A stretch of 64,000 nt of DNA. Origin: Calendula officinalis. Taxonomy: Eukaryota; Streptophyta; Magnoliopsida; Asterales; Asteraceae. Numbering within the stretch: position 1 is the stretch's first letter; every line of letters begins with the position of its first letter. The stretch spans positions 75,450,909 to 75,514,908 of the forward strand of contig OY970820.1 in assembly GCA_963853835.1 (NCBI GenBank). The letters run 5' to 3'. A program made the position numbers and the translations under genes. The notes below the pieces were generated by a model that was not told the DNA's origin, did no database searches, and saw nothing but the letters and a program-made list of their open reading frames with translations. Shown in pieces: positions 10,343-20,585 of the stretch.

Positions 10343-11556
10343 CGGGGTCCTTTGAGTAACTCCTCAAATGAGTCATCACTCAAAGTTGCCGAGGTCTGGG
10401 TCCTAATGATGTTTTCATTGTCCTGTGCACCCACCTTTGGGGCATCAGTAGTGAAAGCCCTCGCCTCATGTCCTCTCTCCTCCTTGGAGGACAGCTCTTG
10501 GAGCCTGGGCTTTGACTCAATGTGTCCCCTGGTGTCCTTTAAAGATTTCTTTCTTTTGTAAATAGTGGAAATATTTTGGGTTTTGTCTGGCAGGTCTTCC
10601 ACAGAGTGAAGAGTAGCACTCTGCAGATTTAAATCAAGTTCCTGGGACACATTCAGGACTTCTGTTTGGGCTGGTGATTGAGTGGCTAGTTGGGGTGGTG
10701 TTTGGGCTGTATTTGGGGGTGATGGAGTGGGTTGAGGTTCAACTTGGGTTGTAGCAATGGTTGAACCCTCTCCAGTTTGTGTTTGATCTTTGATCATGTT
10801 AGGAAACAAAGGGGTTTCCTTGCCCGAAAATTTAAATTGTTTTCTCATATTTGAGAAAACTTTCTTGTTCAACTCAGGTAGTATGAAAATGTTTTTAGGA
10901 GTTGACAAGTTTTGTAATTCACAATTTATGATATGTTGTAGAAATCTGGGATACATTAAAAATTTAGAAGAACTAAGATTTCCCAACATACCTTCAAAAA
11001 TCATTTGAGAAAAATTAAATACTTGGTCTGTGGATAAACAGACAACAGCAGAGGCTATTGCCTTATTAAACTCATTCCAAGTACTTCTTTTTGGAGAAAT
11101 ACAATGCTGAATAGTATGTACTAAGAATTTCCATTGTGGGGAGAGAAGTCCCTTTTGAAAGGTTACTATATTCAGTCTTCCCTCATAACCCATTTTTTGT
11201 AAAATTTCAGCAATGTATTCCTTCGGAAGAGTAGACATACCTGAATCGTCATGAAGTTGTAGATGGTGTCTGATTGATTGTTCTGTTACTGTGATATGCT
11301 TTCCATCTACTTTTGATTTGATCATTGAAATGGTTGTTCCTTCAGTTTGCTCAGCATTGGTCCAGAAATCCACCAAGTGCTGTTGATATGATTTTGGTTT
11401 TACAGTTAAAGCAAACTGTATATACGAATTTCTCAAGAATTTGAAGATCGGACGAAAATCTTTTGTGCCGTCGGGATTCTTTAGGAAGGCACACATATTG
11501 TGAAATTCTGAGTATTTTAGATCGGTTTCAACATTCAAAGATTTTAGAGTTGCCAT
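10234..11556 (-). CDS. extra ORF of SIRE-like element, first part
   Basis: This ORF starts with ATG at 11556 and encodes 440 residues (MATLKSLNVETDLKYSEFHN...). The first 230 residues look folded, with regular hydrophobic and aromatic spacing (FRPIFKFLRNSYIQFAL, MGYEGRLNIVTFQKGLLSPQ). A Pro/Thr/Gln-rich linker follows at about 265-310. The last ~40 residues are probably out-of-frame sequence, because the downstream protein continues in the other frame from about 10342. It is the first ORF after the motif-rich spacer 11793-12051. It matches no enzyme family that I recognise. The plant retrotransposon domain it resembles is the conserved N-terminal part of SIRE-type additional ORFs. Possible roles (nucleic-acid binding, silencing suppression, particle assembly) are inference only. 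Confidence 0.7.
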   Translation of the reverse strand: MATLKSLNVETDLKYSEFHNMCAFLKNPDGTKDFRPIFKFLRNSYIQFALTVKPKSYQQHLVDFWTNAEQTEGTTISMIKSKVDGKHITVTEQSIRHHLQLHDDSGMSTLPKEYIAEILQKMGYEGRLNIVTFQKGLLSPQWKFLVHTIQHCISPKRSTWNEFNKAIASAVVCLSTDQVFNFSQMIFEGMLGNLSSSKFLMYPRFLQHIINCELQNLSTPKNIFILPELNKKVFSNMRKQFKFSGKETPLFPNMIKDQTQTGEGSTIATTQVEPQPTPSPPNTAQTPPQLATQSPAQTEVLNVSQELDLNLQSATLHSVEDLPDKTQNISTIYKRKKSLKDTRGHIESKPRLQELSSKEERGHEARAFTTDAPKVGAQDNENIIRTQTSATLSDDSFEELLKGPRCQETTRGASLLLLGRRGCLKDPMNHQEVMRADLLN

Positions 11557-11792
11557 TTGTGTTGAATTTTGAGAAGAACAGGAATGAATTTTGTTACTGA
11601 CGAAGAGTTTTGATCGTAAACTAGGGTTTATCGAGAGAATTTAGCAAATCGAAGTGAAGATAATGCTAAATTAATCGACTGCCGCCTTTTATATCTTTCG
11701 ATTTAATCTGCAAAACGACTAAAATGCCCTTCGAATCATAACATAACGGTTATTTTCATGGGGGTTAGTTTGGTAATTGTGATTCTGAAAGA

Positions 11793-12051
11793 CCAGTAGT
11801 AAATAAGATATCAGTAGTAAAACGTCAGTAGTATCTACTAACATCAGTAGTGACTAAGGATTTTGGCATCAGTAGTAACTATAGACATCAGTAGTAACCA
11901 CTAACACACAAGACCAGTAGTATATGAGAATACCAGTAGTACTGACCACCAGTAGTATTTATGTATACCTAATACACACCAGTAGTAATAAACTACCAGT
12001 AGTATTTTGTGCACATGCCTACACACCAGTAATACAGATATACCAGTAGTA
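11793..12051 (-). repeat. CAGTAGTA motif array between pol and extra ORF
   Basis: About thirteen copies of CCAGTAGTA or TCAGTAGTA occur in under 260 bp, at irregular spacing of about 12-30 bases, in non-coding DNA. In the element's own orientation the array lies immediately upstream of the extra ORF start at 11556. The same octamer fills part of both LTRs and the coding linkers. Confidence 0.9.
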
Positions 12052-12115
12052 AAACACTTAAGTAAATAAATAATATTTTACAACAATAACTTTACACATG
12101 ATTTTAAGTGAGATT

Positions 12116-15100
12116 TTAATTTATCAAAATCATTCCAATACTGCTAACCAAGAAGTTGAATCTTCCTACATCAAATGCTTTGGTAAAAAGATCTGCTAAT
12201 TGATCATCAGTATGGATTTTAACTACTTTGATTAATTTCTTTTCATTACAATCTCTTATAAAGTGAAATCTTATTTCAATGTGTTTAGTTTTTTAGTGTT
12301 TTACTGGATTGTTCACAATACTAATAGCACTTTGATTATCAATAAAAATTGGAGTTTTAAGGATAGAGATACCAAAGTCTAGAAGCTGGTTTTGAATCCA
12401 TAGTACTTGAGCACAGCAAGCAGATGCAGCTACATATTCTGCTTCAGCAGTTGATGTTGATACATTTGTTTGCTTCTTACATTGCCATGACACCAGTCTT
12501 GATCCAAAGAATTGACATCCACCAGTAGTGGACTTTCTATCTTGACATTCACCTCCATAGTCACTATCCGTGTAGGCTATGAGTTCAAAGGGTGAATCAT
12601 GTGGATACCATAGACCTAGTGATGGTTTGCCTTTCAAGTATCTGAATATTCTTTGCATAATAAATCATTGGTTGAGCCAAAGATGATATCATCTACATAT
12701 ATTTGTACCAGTAGTATATCATCTTTGACTTTCTTTGTAAACAAAGTTTTGTCAATGGCTCCTCTTTTAAAGTTGTTCTTTAATAGGTATGATGATAATG
12801 TGTCATACCATGCTCTTGGTGCCTGATGTAGGCCATACAGAGCTTTGTCCAATTTGAACACATAATCACCATGTTTTGGATCTTCAAAACCTGGAGGTTG
12901 GCATACATAGACCTCTTCTTCAATCTTCCCATATAATAATGCACTCTTCACATCCATTTGATAGACTTTAAATTTCTTGAATGAAGCATATGCTAGAAAT
13001 ACTCTTATGGCTTCAATTCTAGCAACATGAGCATATACTTCATCATAGTCTATTCCTTCTTCTTGAGTGTATCCTTGGGCTACAAGTCTGGCTTTGTTTT
13101 TGATCACTATACCTCTTTCATCTTTCTTGTTTCTGAAGATCCATCTTGTTCCAATGGCTCTTTTTCCTTTGGGTAGAGGTACAAGTGTCCAAACAGCTTG
13201 TAACTTAAATTGAAGGAGTTCTTCTTGCATTGCCTCAATCCAGTTTGAGTCCTTCATTGCTTGTTGGATTTTCTTTGGTTCATCCTGAGACAGAAAGCAT
13301 TCAAACATACATTCATTAGCAATTAAACTTATGTTACACATATTTGCAGTTAAGCTTTTATTTAATTTGCTTCTTGTTTGTAGTGGTGAGTTAACATCAC
13401 TTAGAACAAGGTCTAATGGATGGTTCTTCTGAGTCCTTGTGGTTGTGGCTTTATCAACTACTAGTTGATTTTCAAGATTGGACTCATTTGTCTCAGGCAG
13501 TTGTTCCTCTTGAGATCCTTCATTGTCATTGATGTTTGGTTCATCATCATCTTGGTCAGAGTTACTACTGCAATTGTCTTCATTGAGATCAGTAGTATTG
13601 TAGTTGTTACTGGTATCAGTAGTATCTTGAGAATCTAGGTTAATGTTGGGACCAGTAGTATTTTGAGTACTATTACTGGTATCAGTAGTATTTGAATTAC
13701 TACTGTCCTCATTCTCAGAGTTACTACTGGTTCCAGAACTTGAGTTATTACTGACATCAGTATTAACTATTGGAGCAGTATTAACTACAATGTATCTCAT
13801 TTCCTCTTGACCAGTATTAACTGATGATGTTCCTTCCTTTTGATAGTGACAATTTGAATTACCTGCATTGAAATTCATGTTAGAATTAAAGGATTTGGTT
13901 AGATTGTCTATGTCAAATAGCCAATCTGGACCATTTCCTTGTTCATTAGGTACATTTTCATTAAACGATACATTGATGCTTTCTTCAATTATCCTTAGTC
14001 TTTTGTTGAATACTCTGTATGATTTGCTTTGAGTAGAGTATCCCACAAAGATTCCATCATCAGCTTTGCAGTCAAATTTACCAATTTGTTCTCTTGTAAT
14101 CAGAATAGTACAAGGACAACCAAATGATTTCAAAAAGCTTATAGAAGGTTTTCTTTTATTAAATAGTTCATAAGGTGTTTTAAAATGTGGCTTTACTATT
14201 AATACTCTGTTTTGAACATAACAGGCAGTATTAACAGCTTCAGCCCAAAAAGTAATTGGTAATTTTGAGTCTGCAAGCATTGATCTTGCTGCTTCAATGA
14301 TGGTTCTATTTCTTCTTTCAGCTACACCATTTTGTTGTGGAGTTCTAGGTGAGCTGTATTGCCTGTCAATGCCTTTAAAATCACAAAAGTTAATTAAGTT
14401 AGCATTTTTAAATTCTGTGCCATTATCACATCTTATGGCTTTAACTTTTTGATCAGATGTGTTCTCCAGTTTGACAATTAAGTTCTTTATGAGTTCACTT
14501 GTTTCATCCTTTGTCCTGAGAAAGAAAACTCATGTATATCTGGAAAAGTCATCAGTAATAACAAGACAATATTGTTTCTTTCCAATACTCATTACATTTG
14601 TAGGTCCAAAAAGGTCCATATGTAAGAGCTGTAAAGGAACAGAAATAGAGTTCACAGTTTTGGACTTATGAGAAGTCTTGTGTTGTTTACCTTTTAGGCA
14701 TGCAACACAATGATGATCACACATGAATTGTTTTTGAGGTAGTCCATTGACCAGATTTCTTTTTACTAAATTGTTCATGTTTTTGAAATTTGTGTGACAC
14801 ATCCTTCTATGCCATAGTTCTGATTCAGTGGTGTTTGCCTTGTATATAAAACAGTTGACCTCATTTGTAGAAATGAGTTCTCCCCCTATATCTAGGCAAT
14901 ACACATTGTTTCTCCTTGGAGTTCTTAAAACAATATATTTTTCATCTAAAATAAAATCAGGAGAAAGAATGATGCACTCAATGTCTGTGAAAAGAATTTT
15001 GTTCTTTTTATCACAAACTTGAGACACACTGACAAGATTGTATTTTAGTTCAGCTACATAAAATACATCATCAAAGGTAATTTTGCCATTAGTAACAGTA

Positions 15101-15267
15101 CCTTTACCTGTAATCTTACCTCCCTGGGGATTCTCACCAAATGCCACATATCCTCCATCAAATGACTTGAAATCTTTAAGAATTTGCAGATTTCCAGTCA
15201 TGTGCCTTGAGCATCCACTATCAATATGCCATGTTCTTCCTTCTTCTGGGATCTGAATGCTCTGCAC
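12116..15267 (-). pseudogene. copia pol (protease, integrase, RT, RNase H), broken
   Basis: The protease motif WHIDSGCSRHMTG lies near the start. Integrase follows with its zinc-binding region (WHRRMCHTNF...CDHHCVAC) and the D, D and E catalytic positions in LHMDLFGP, IRCDNGTEF and NGVAERRNRT. A single in-frame TGA at 14530-14532 replaces the usual Trp after FSRYT; the same frame is open on both sides. After a long Ser/Asn/Thr-rich linker, RT runs from about 13260 to the YVDDIIFGS motif near 12690. It is then joined at about 12640-12660 directly to the end of the connection region (MQRIFRYLKG), so roughly 150 codons are missing. RNase H (YTDSDYGG, STAEAEYVA, IFIDNQSA) continues with a TAA at 12293-12295 just after NPVKH. 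The frame then stays open to 12116. The frame before 15267 is closed by a stop, so gag and pol lie in different frames. Confidence 0.93.
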
Positions 15268-15281
15268 AAGTGAGTAAAGGA

Positions 15282-17849
15282 TTAGTTAAGTTTGGGAACC
15301 CAAGCTTTATATGTCTTGGGTTCATCCTTTGAGAAATAAGCTTTGGGGGATTTAACTTTAAACCTTTTTGGTACCCATACTTGTTTAGTACTGGTGTTTT
15401 GTTTTACTACTGCCCTTTTGAAAGTATTACTGGTGTGAGAATTTCCTACTGATCTTGGTTTATACCCATGATTTTTAGCTTTTGAATGTTTTACTACTGA
15501 TGGACCAGTAGTATTTTGGTACTTACCATTTTTAGATTGACCAGTAGTGTTTTTAGGGTTCACACCAGTAGTATTTTTGAAAGTTGTTTTGGGAGCATTA
15601 GTATTTTTGTAATTAGGGTTTTTACCAGTAGTATTCTTGTACTAGTACCATACAGCATTATAATTAGGGTTAACACCAGTAGTAAAGTTGTTAAAGTTTT
15701 TACTGGTGTTGGAAAATTTAAAATATTGTTTATTTTGATTGGATTTTCCATTGTTCTTGAAGTAATTGCTGTTCTTTGGGCTTCCAACTCTTCTGTTTTG
15801 CACAAATCTTGGTGCACTTCTTCCAAATCTTGGTGTTTCAGCAATTGGAGTTTTAATTTTATTTACTACTGAAGGACCAGTAGTATCTTTTAACTTTTGA
15901 GTTTTTGCATTTTCTTTGAAAATTTTAAATTCCTTTAACTCTTTGCAGTTTATTGGATTGAAGTGATAATCCTTTGCTAAATGGTTCATTTTGTTGCATA
16001 TAACACATCTTAATTTCTTATTTTTAGCACCTTCAGGTATTCTTTGATCTAAGAGTTGTTTTTTATTTCTTTCATTTCCCCTTGTTAGAATTTTTGGTAC
16101 ATTTTCTGCATCATATTTGGGAGAATCATTTGGACTTTGAGCTGTGTGAAAACTTGTATCAATTGATTTTGGTGATTCAGTTTGAGAGATTGTAAATTCA
16201 ATTGATTGATCATCATCAGAAGAATCATTTGATTCAGATGTTTCATTATGTGATTCAGTTTGATTTTCAGTTTTTAATTCATTAATGATTCTTTCTGAAC
16301 TGTTTTTAAGTGGTGGAATGATTTTATATGGAGGTGGTACAGCATGATATCCCACCCCATGAACAACTTTTTCTGTAGTTTGATTATTAGTTAATTCATC
16401 AAGAATTTTAGTGCTTCTTTCAAACTTTTTAATTGTTAATTTATTTTGTTCGATTTCAAGCTGACATTCTTCTAATTTACTTGTTAGTTCTTTATTTTTT
16501 ATTTCATAAAATTCTTTCTCATCCACAGCCTGAAGCAATTCTTCCTTTATCCTTTGATCAATCATCTGGTACACCTTTATTTGATGTTCTTGATCAGTAA
16601 TCACACCATCAAATTCATGATTTCTTCTGACTGCTTTTGCTAAATCTTCATTTAATTTAGTGTTTTCTTTTTCTAAGTTTTTAACAATTTTGGCACATTC
16701 AGAAGTACAAGGTTTAGGTTTTACCTCAGTTTTGTTGTCAGTAAAGGCCATGAGAGCTTGATTTTGAGCATGCTCTTCTGCTTGGAAGCTCCAGTCATAA
16801 CCTTGTCCTTGTTGTGATACAAGGGCAGTTGATTTTGATCTTTTGTCTGGCTGAGGACATTCTTTTGCAAAGTGACCAAGGTTGTTACAGTTGTAACATT
16901 TGACTTTAGTTTTGTCAAATCCAGCTTTGTCACCTTTGTTGAAGTTGAGGCTTGTCCTACCAGTTCTCTTTAAGAATCTTTTTGTCCTTAGGCTTAGCAT
17001 AGCCATCTGCCATTTGAGATCCATCTCCTCAAGATCATCTGGGTTCAATTGTTCCAAGTCATCACTAATCAATGCAGTATGCACATGACTAGTGAAGAAG
17101 GATTCTCTTGCAGCATCCTCAGAATCTGCAGCCTTTCCTATGAAGGTTTCCTGACCTTGACCTGTACTAGAGACAAATGCAGCATTATTAGAAGAGATAG
17201 AAGGGTTCTTTTGGTTTACCTCAGTTTCAAATACTCTGAGATCATTGTAGAGTTCATCCAACTCTTTTTCTTCTAGAGCATCTCTTTGTCTATATACCAC
17301 TGTATACATAGCCCATTCTTCACTAAGAGATCTTAGGAACTTCATGTTGACATCTTCTTGATCCATCTTAACCCCAACCTGGTTAAGTTCACCAATTAGC
17401 TTGTTGAATCTGTCAAACACTTGAGTGAGTGTTTCATTGGGTTTTCCTTTGAAGTTTTCAAAGTCTTGTTTGAGAAAAGACTTCATGTTCCTCTTGGTGC
17501 TCTTGGTCCCAACGAATCTCTTCTCCAGTGCTTCCCATAGCACCTTTGCATCATCATACTCAACAAAGAGATGTTGATAATCGTTAGGAATGGTCAGTAG
17601 GAGAGTGCTTAGAGCTTTGAGTTCGATGCCCTTGTCCTTCTTTTCCTTCTCACACTTGAGTTTGTCTGCCTCAGTTGCAGAGCTGCTTGCTTGACCAGGA
17701 CCAGTTTTGTTTCCTTCAAGGACAACTTCCCACATAGAATAATCTGTAATAAGCATGTATTGCTTAATACGATTCTTCCACATCCCAAAGTTGTTGGGAG
17801 TAAGTATGGGAATTTTGTTGGCCTGAGTGCTTTCATTATTATCAGTCAT
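15282..17849 (-). pseudogene. SIRE-like gag with zinc knuckle, one internal stop
   Basis: The frame starts at ATG 17849 just after the primer-binding site. The first ~230 residues form the copia gag capsid-like domain (UBN2 type: NNFGMWKNRIKQYML, ALEKRFVGTKSTKRNMKSFLKQ). A CCHC zinc knuckle, CYNCNNLGHFAKEC, is at 318-331. A coiled-coil region follows at about 380-480. A second knuckle-like motif at 615-629 (CVICNKMNHLAKDYH) has Tyr/His where the last Cys is expected. A TAG at 15642-15644 ends the first 735 codons, but the same frame continues open to 15282 with typical SIRE gag sequence, so this stop looks like a point mutation. The C-terminal part carries several NTTG and SVV units encoded by the CAGTAGTA/TACTACTG motif. 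Confidence 0.92.
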
Positions 17850-17921
17850 GATTAATAATGTGTGTTTTAAAGATTAAAACTTTTTGTTGTTCTTAACAAA
17901 TAGTAGATCTAGAACCAATAA

Positions 17922-17933
17922 GCTCTGATACCA
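17922..17933 (-). other. primer-binding site, initiator tRNA-Met type
   Basis: On the minus strand TGGTATCAGAGC follows the 5' LTR after two bases. This is the standard copia primer site complementary to the 3' end of initiator tRNA-Met. Confidence 0.95.
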
Positions 17934-17935
17934 CT

Positions 17936-18555
17936 TGTCAGGATCGATTAACTATAGAGAAGTTAATAAACACTTTAGATCTAATTGAATATAGAAGTTG
18001 CAGCGGATCAACACTATATCAATGTAATTAAGAACAATGAACTGTAAATAATATGCGAAAGTATTAAGAACACGGTTTCACAAAAAGCTTCAATGTATAT
18101 TATTGAGTTAACAATACACACGTACGTTTACAATTCGTAAGGAACTATTTATAATAGTCCTTGAAGCTAAACTATTTACCCTAGTTATTCTAGGACTTTG
18201 ATTTACATTCGAATAATAAATATATACATTTAATTACATTCTATAACTATCTCTGCGAAGATCTCGGACTTGATATGCTTCCAAAACGCGTACCAGTAGT
18301 AAAACCATTCACCAGTAGTAAATGTGCATCATCAGTAGTAACTCTGGTAACCAGTAGTAAGTCCAAAACCAACGTCAGTAGTAACTACTATTGATCAGTA
18401 GTATCTTCAATCTGTGCATGATCAGTAGTAACTTAGTTATAGTATTCACCAGTATCAACTTCATCAGTAGTAACATGTTCTGCCCCATCAGTACTAAGTA
18501 TGAATAGTACCAACTGCAGTATCAGTATTAAGTTGATCTGTGTTTTGTTCCTACA
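17936..18555 (-). repeat. 5' LTR of the SIRE-like element
   Basis: The partner of 7416-8035 with the same length. On the minus strand it is the promoter LTR. It carries the same CAGTAGTA cluster, here at about 18290-18535. The 5-bp duplication ATTTA follows at 18556-18560. Confidence 0.95.
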
Positions 18556-18560
18556 ATTTA

Positions 18561-20585
18561 TGTCTTCTATTTTATAAATTTTAGTAATTCTTAATTATGT
18601 GTGTTTAAAAACTTATGTAACTCTTACTCTATCATTAAATCTAATATTTACTCATTTCTCCTTGCAGCAACAGCAACAACTTCTATTATTATTACTATTA
18701 TCATATAATATTTTATCTCCAATCTATAACCTATAATATATAATATAATAGTAAACAAAATATATATCTCTAACATAATTCCAATTATTTAAGTTCTCAA
18801 CCTCACTCCAACCTTAAAATCTAATTAAACATGACTCCAAACGTACTTTATATATATGTTTATACATAAGTTCTATAATGAATATATGTTTATACATAAG
18901 TTCTATAATGAATATGACGTATTAATGATGTATTATCATTTATTTCATTACCTAAAGTATATTACATCCACCAACGTACATGAGCTAATTTCAATCACCT
19001 CTAATACGTACTCATATCACACTACGAGTCAAATTCTTTTCAAAGTAATGGTTATCTTGAAACAAGGTTTCTACTATATAAAATTAGTTTATTATTATTA
19101 GTTTATTAGTTTGTGTCCCATAACTACCAACTTATTAATTGACTAATTTTTTTATATATTAAAGTTGCTTTGTGAATAATAAAAAGGTAACAAACGCTTA
19201 ATGAGTCAATTTGATTAATAAAATATATTTTTAATGTTCAGCAATATAATAAAAAAATATCAAAAAAAATCTTTCAATAGGCTACGTTGACGATGTTGAC
19301 AACTTGGTCATCTAAAATCATTTAGTTATCATGAAATCATTTGCTTTTTATATAATCTTAGGATACCATATGTCTTTTAACACCAATCACGGATTTGATC
19401 CATTTTCTAAATATTCAGCAGGTAACCAAATAACAAGGATAAGAGGCATGACATGCATATCGTTAGCAAAATTCAGTTCTCCTAGGAAGCTTATTATAAA
19501 TAGAAATATCTTTAAAATAATAAAAGATACTATTTTAAATACTGCTAAGCTTTATAATTTCCATTTATTTTTTTATAAATGATCAGTACGTCAATATATT
19601 TAAAAACAAAAAACAAAACCCAACTATACAAGATAATAAAATGTCATCGAGCTAGGTGATTTGATTTTGAGGCATGGCTCGTTATCCTTATCCAAACACA
19701 TGATATAATTTCGCTTGTTTTTCCACAAATATGACTTCTCATAAAACCATATTTGTTGATTGTAACAAACCACCAAAAAGAAGTTTGTCTTCAAAATTCA
19801 AAAGATTATGGTTTAACAACTTTTTCATCATGGGAAAAGAACCATAAATTAACCTGCATACTAATCGTTATTATGGACGTTTTCGTACCATCATCGGGTC
19901 ATCTAGTTAATATTTTTATTTAAGAAGATATCGAACTCATGACCTCTAGTAAGTCATTCAGAACCCCTACTATTAGGTCATTACAAGATGGTTGTTTTGA
20001 TTACTTAATTAAAGGCCATAGATACAGTAAGCATATAAGGGTTAAATTAGTTAATTAATAGACCAAAAAAGTTCAAATGAGTTACATCGGGTACGAAAAG
20101 ATATGAGGAAAGAAGACTTGGACTATTCACTGATGAATCAACCATTGCTTTACAAGAAACAAAACCAACAACAATAAATTAACAAGAAAATGCCAACACA
20201 ATAATTGACATTTCCATAAAGAATCTGCCATCTTAAATCAAACATTATTCCATCGACGACCCATTTTTACAAGCGTCGCACCAACGTCTCTATGCTGGCA
20301 AATAACCACCAAGAGCGTTTTTTAAACTACAAACACTGTAACCAAATTCTCTGTTCATCCTTTTGTCACTTTATACATGGTAACGATGAAAAAAACCAAA
20401 GGTCGAGACCCCGTGCACCATAGTGTTTCCACGGCTCAAACCTTATGGTTGTTAAAATTAAGAAAAGAGCAACCTGTCAAGTGTACACGTTTAAAATGAT
20501 TAGTAACAAAATAACAACCCCAATAGAATCCCTTTTTGATGGAAACTTACATTTATAATATATATGTACATGTGTTAGAATTGAT
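18561..20585. other. AT-rich intergenic DNA
   Basis: Very AT-rich sequence with no supported gene. It contains a 30-bp tandem duplication at 18853-18912. Near 19928-19948, on the minus strand, GAGTTCGATATC is a weak B-box-like match. The right end probably includes the 3' UTR of the telomere-repeat-binding gene. Confidence 0.55.
18853..18912. repeat. 30-bp tandem duplication
   Basis: Two adjacent identical 30-bp copies contain TGTTTATACATAAGTTCTA. It is probably replication slippage in AT-rich DNA. Confidence 0.9.

Larger units (their letters stand above)
7416..18555 (-). mobile_element. Ty1/copia retrotransposon, SIRE/Maximus-like, with extra ORF region
   Basis: An 11,140-bp element bounded by two 620-bp LTRs (7416-8035 and 17936-18555) that differ at six positions (about 1%). 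Both begin TGTCAGG on the plus strand and the element is flanked by the 5-bp duplication ATTTA (7411-7415 and 18556-18560). It is transcribed leftward. The primer-binding site is at 17922-17933 and the polypurine tract at 8036-8049. Order along the minus strand: gag, protease, integrase, reverse transcriptase, RNase H, a motif-rich spacer, then a long extra ORF region before the 3' LTR. The domain order (integrase before RT), long gag and extra ORF after pol fit the SIRE/Maximus lineage, whose extra ORF is often called env-like. Coding damage: stops in gag and integrase, a deletion in RT, a stop in RNase H and a frameshift in the extra ORF. It is therefore non-autonomous now, though inserted recently. 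Confidence 0.95.

Noticed and set aside
10092..10355. Plus-strand ORFs opposite the extra ORF region and gag of the SIRE-like element
   Set aside because: They are antisense shadows of long minus-strand frames.
8084..11556. True envelope gene in the SIRE-like element
   Set aside because: I see no signal peptide, fusion-like hydrophobic segment or transmembrane anchor in either ORF. The env-like label is only lineage tradition.
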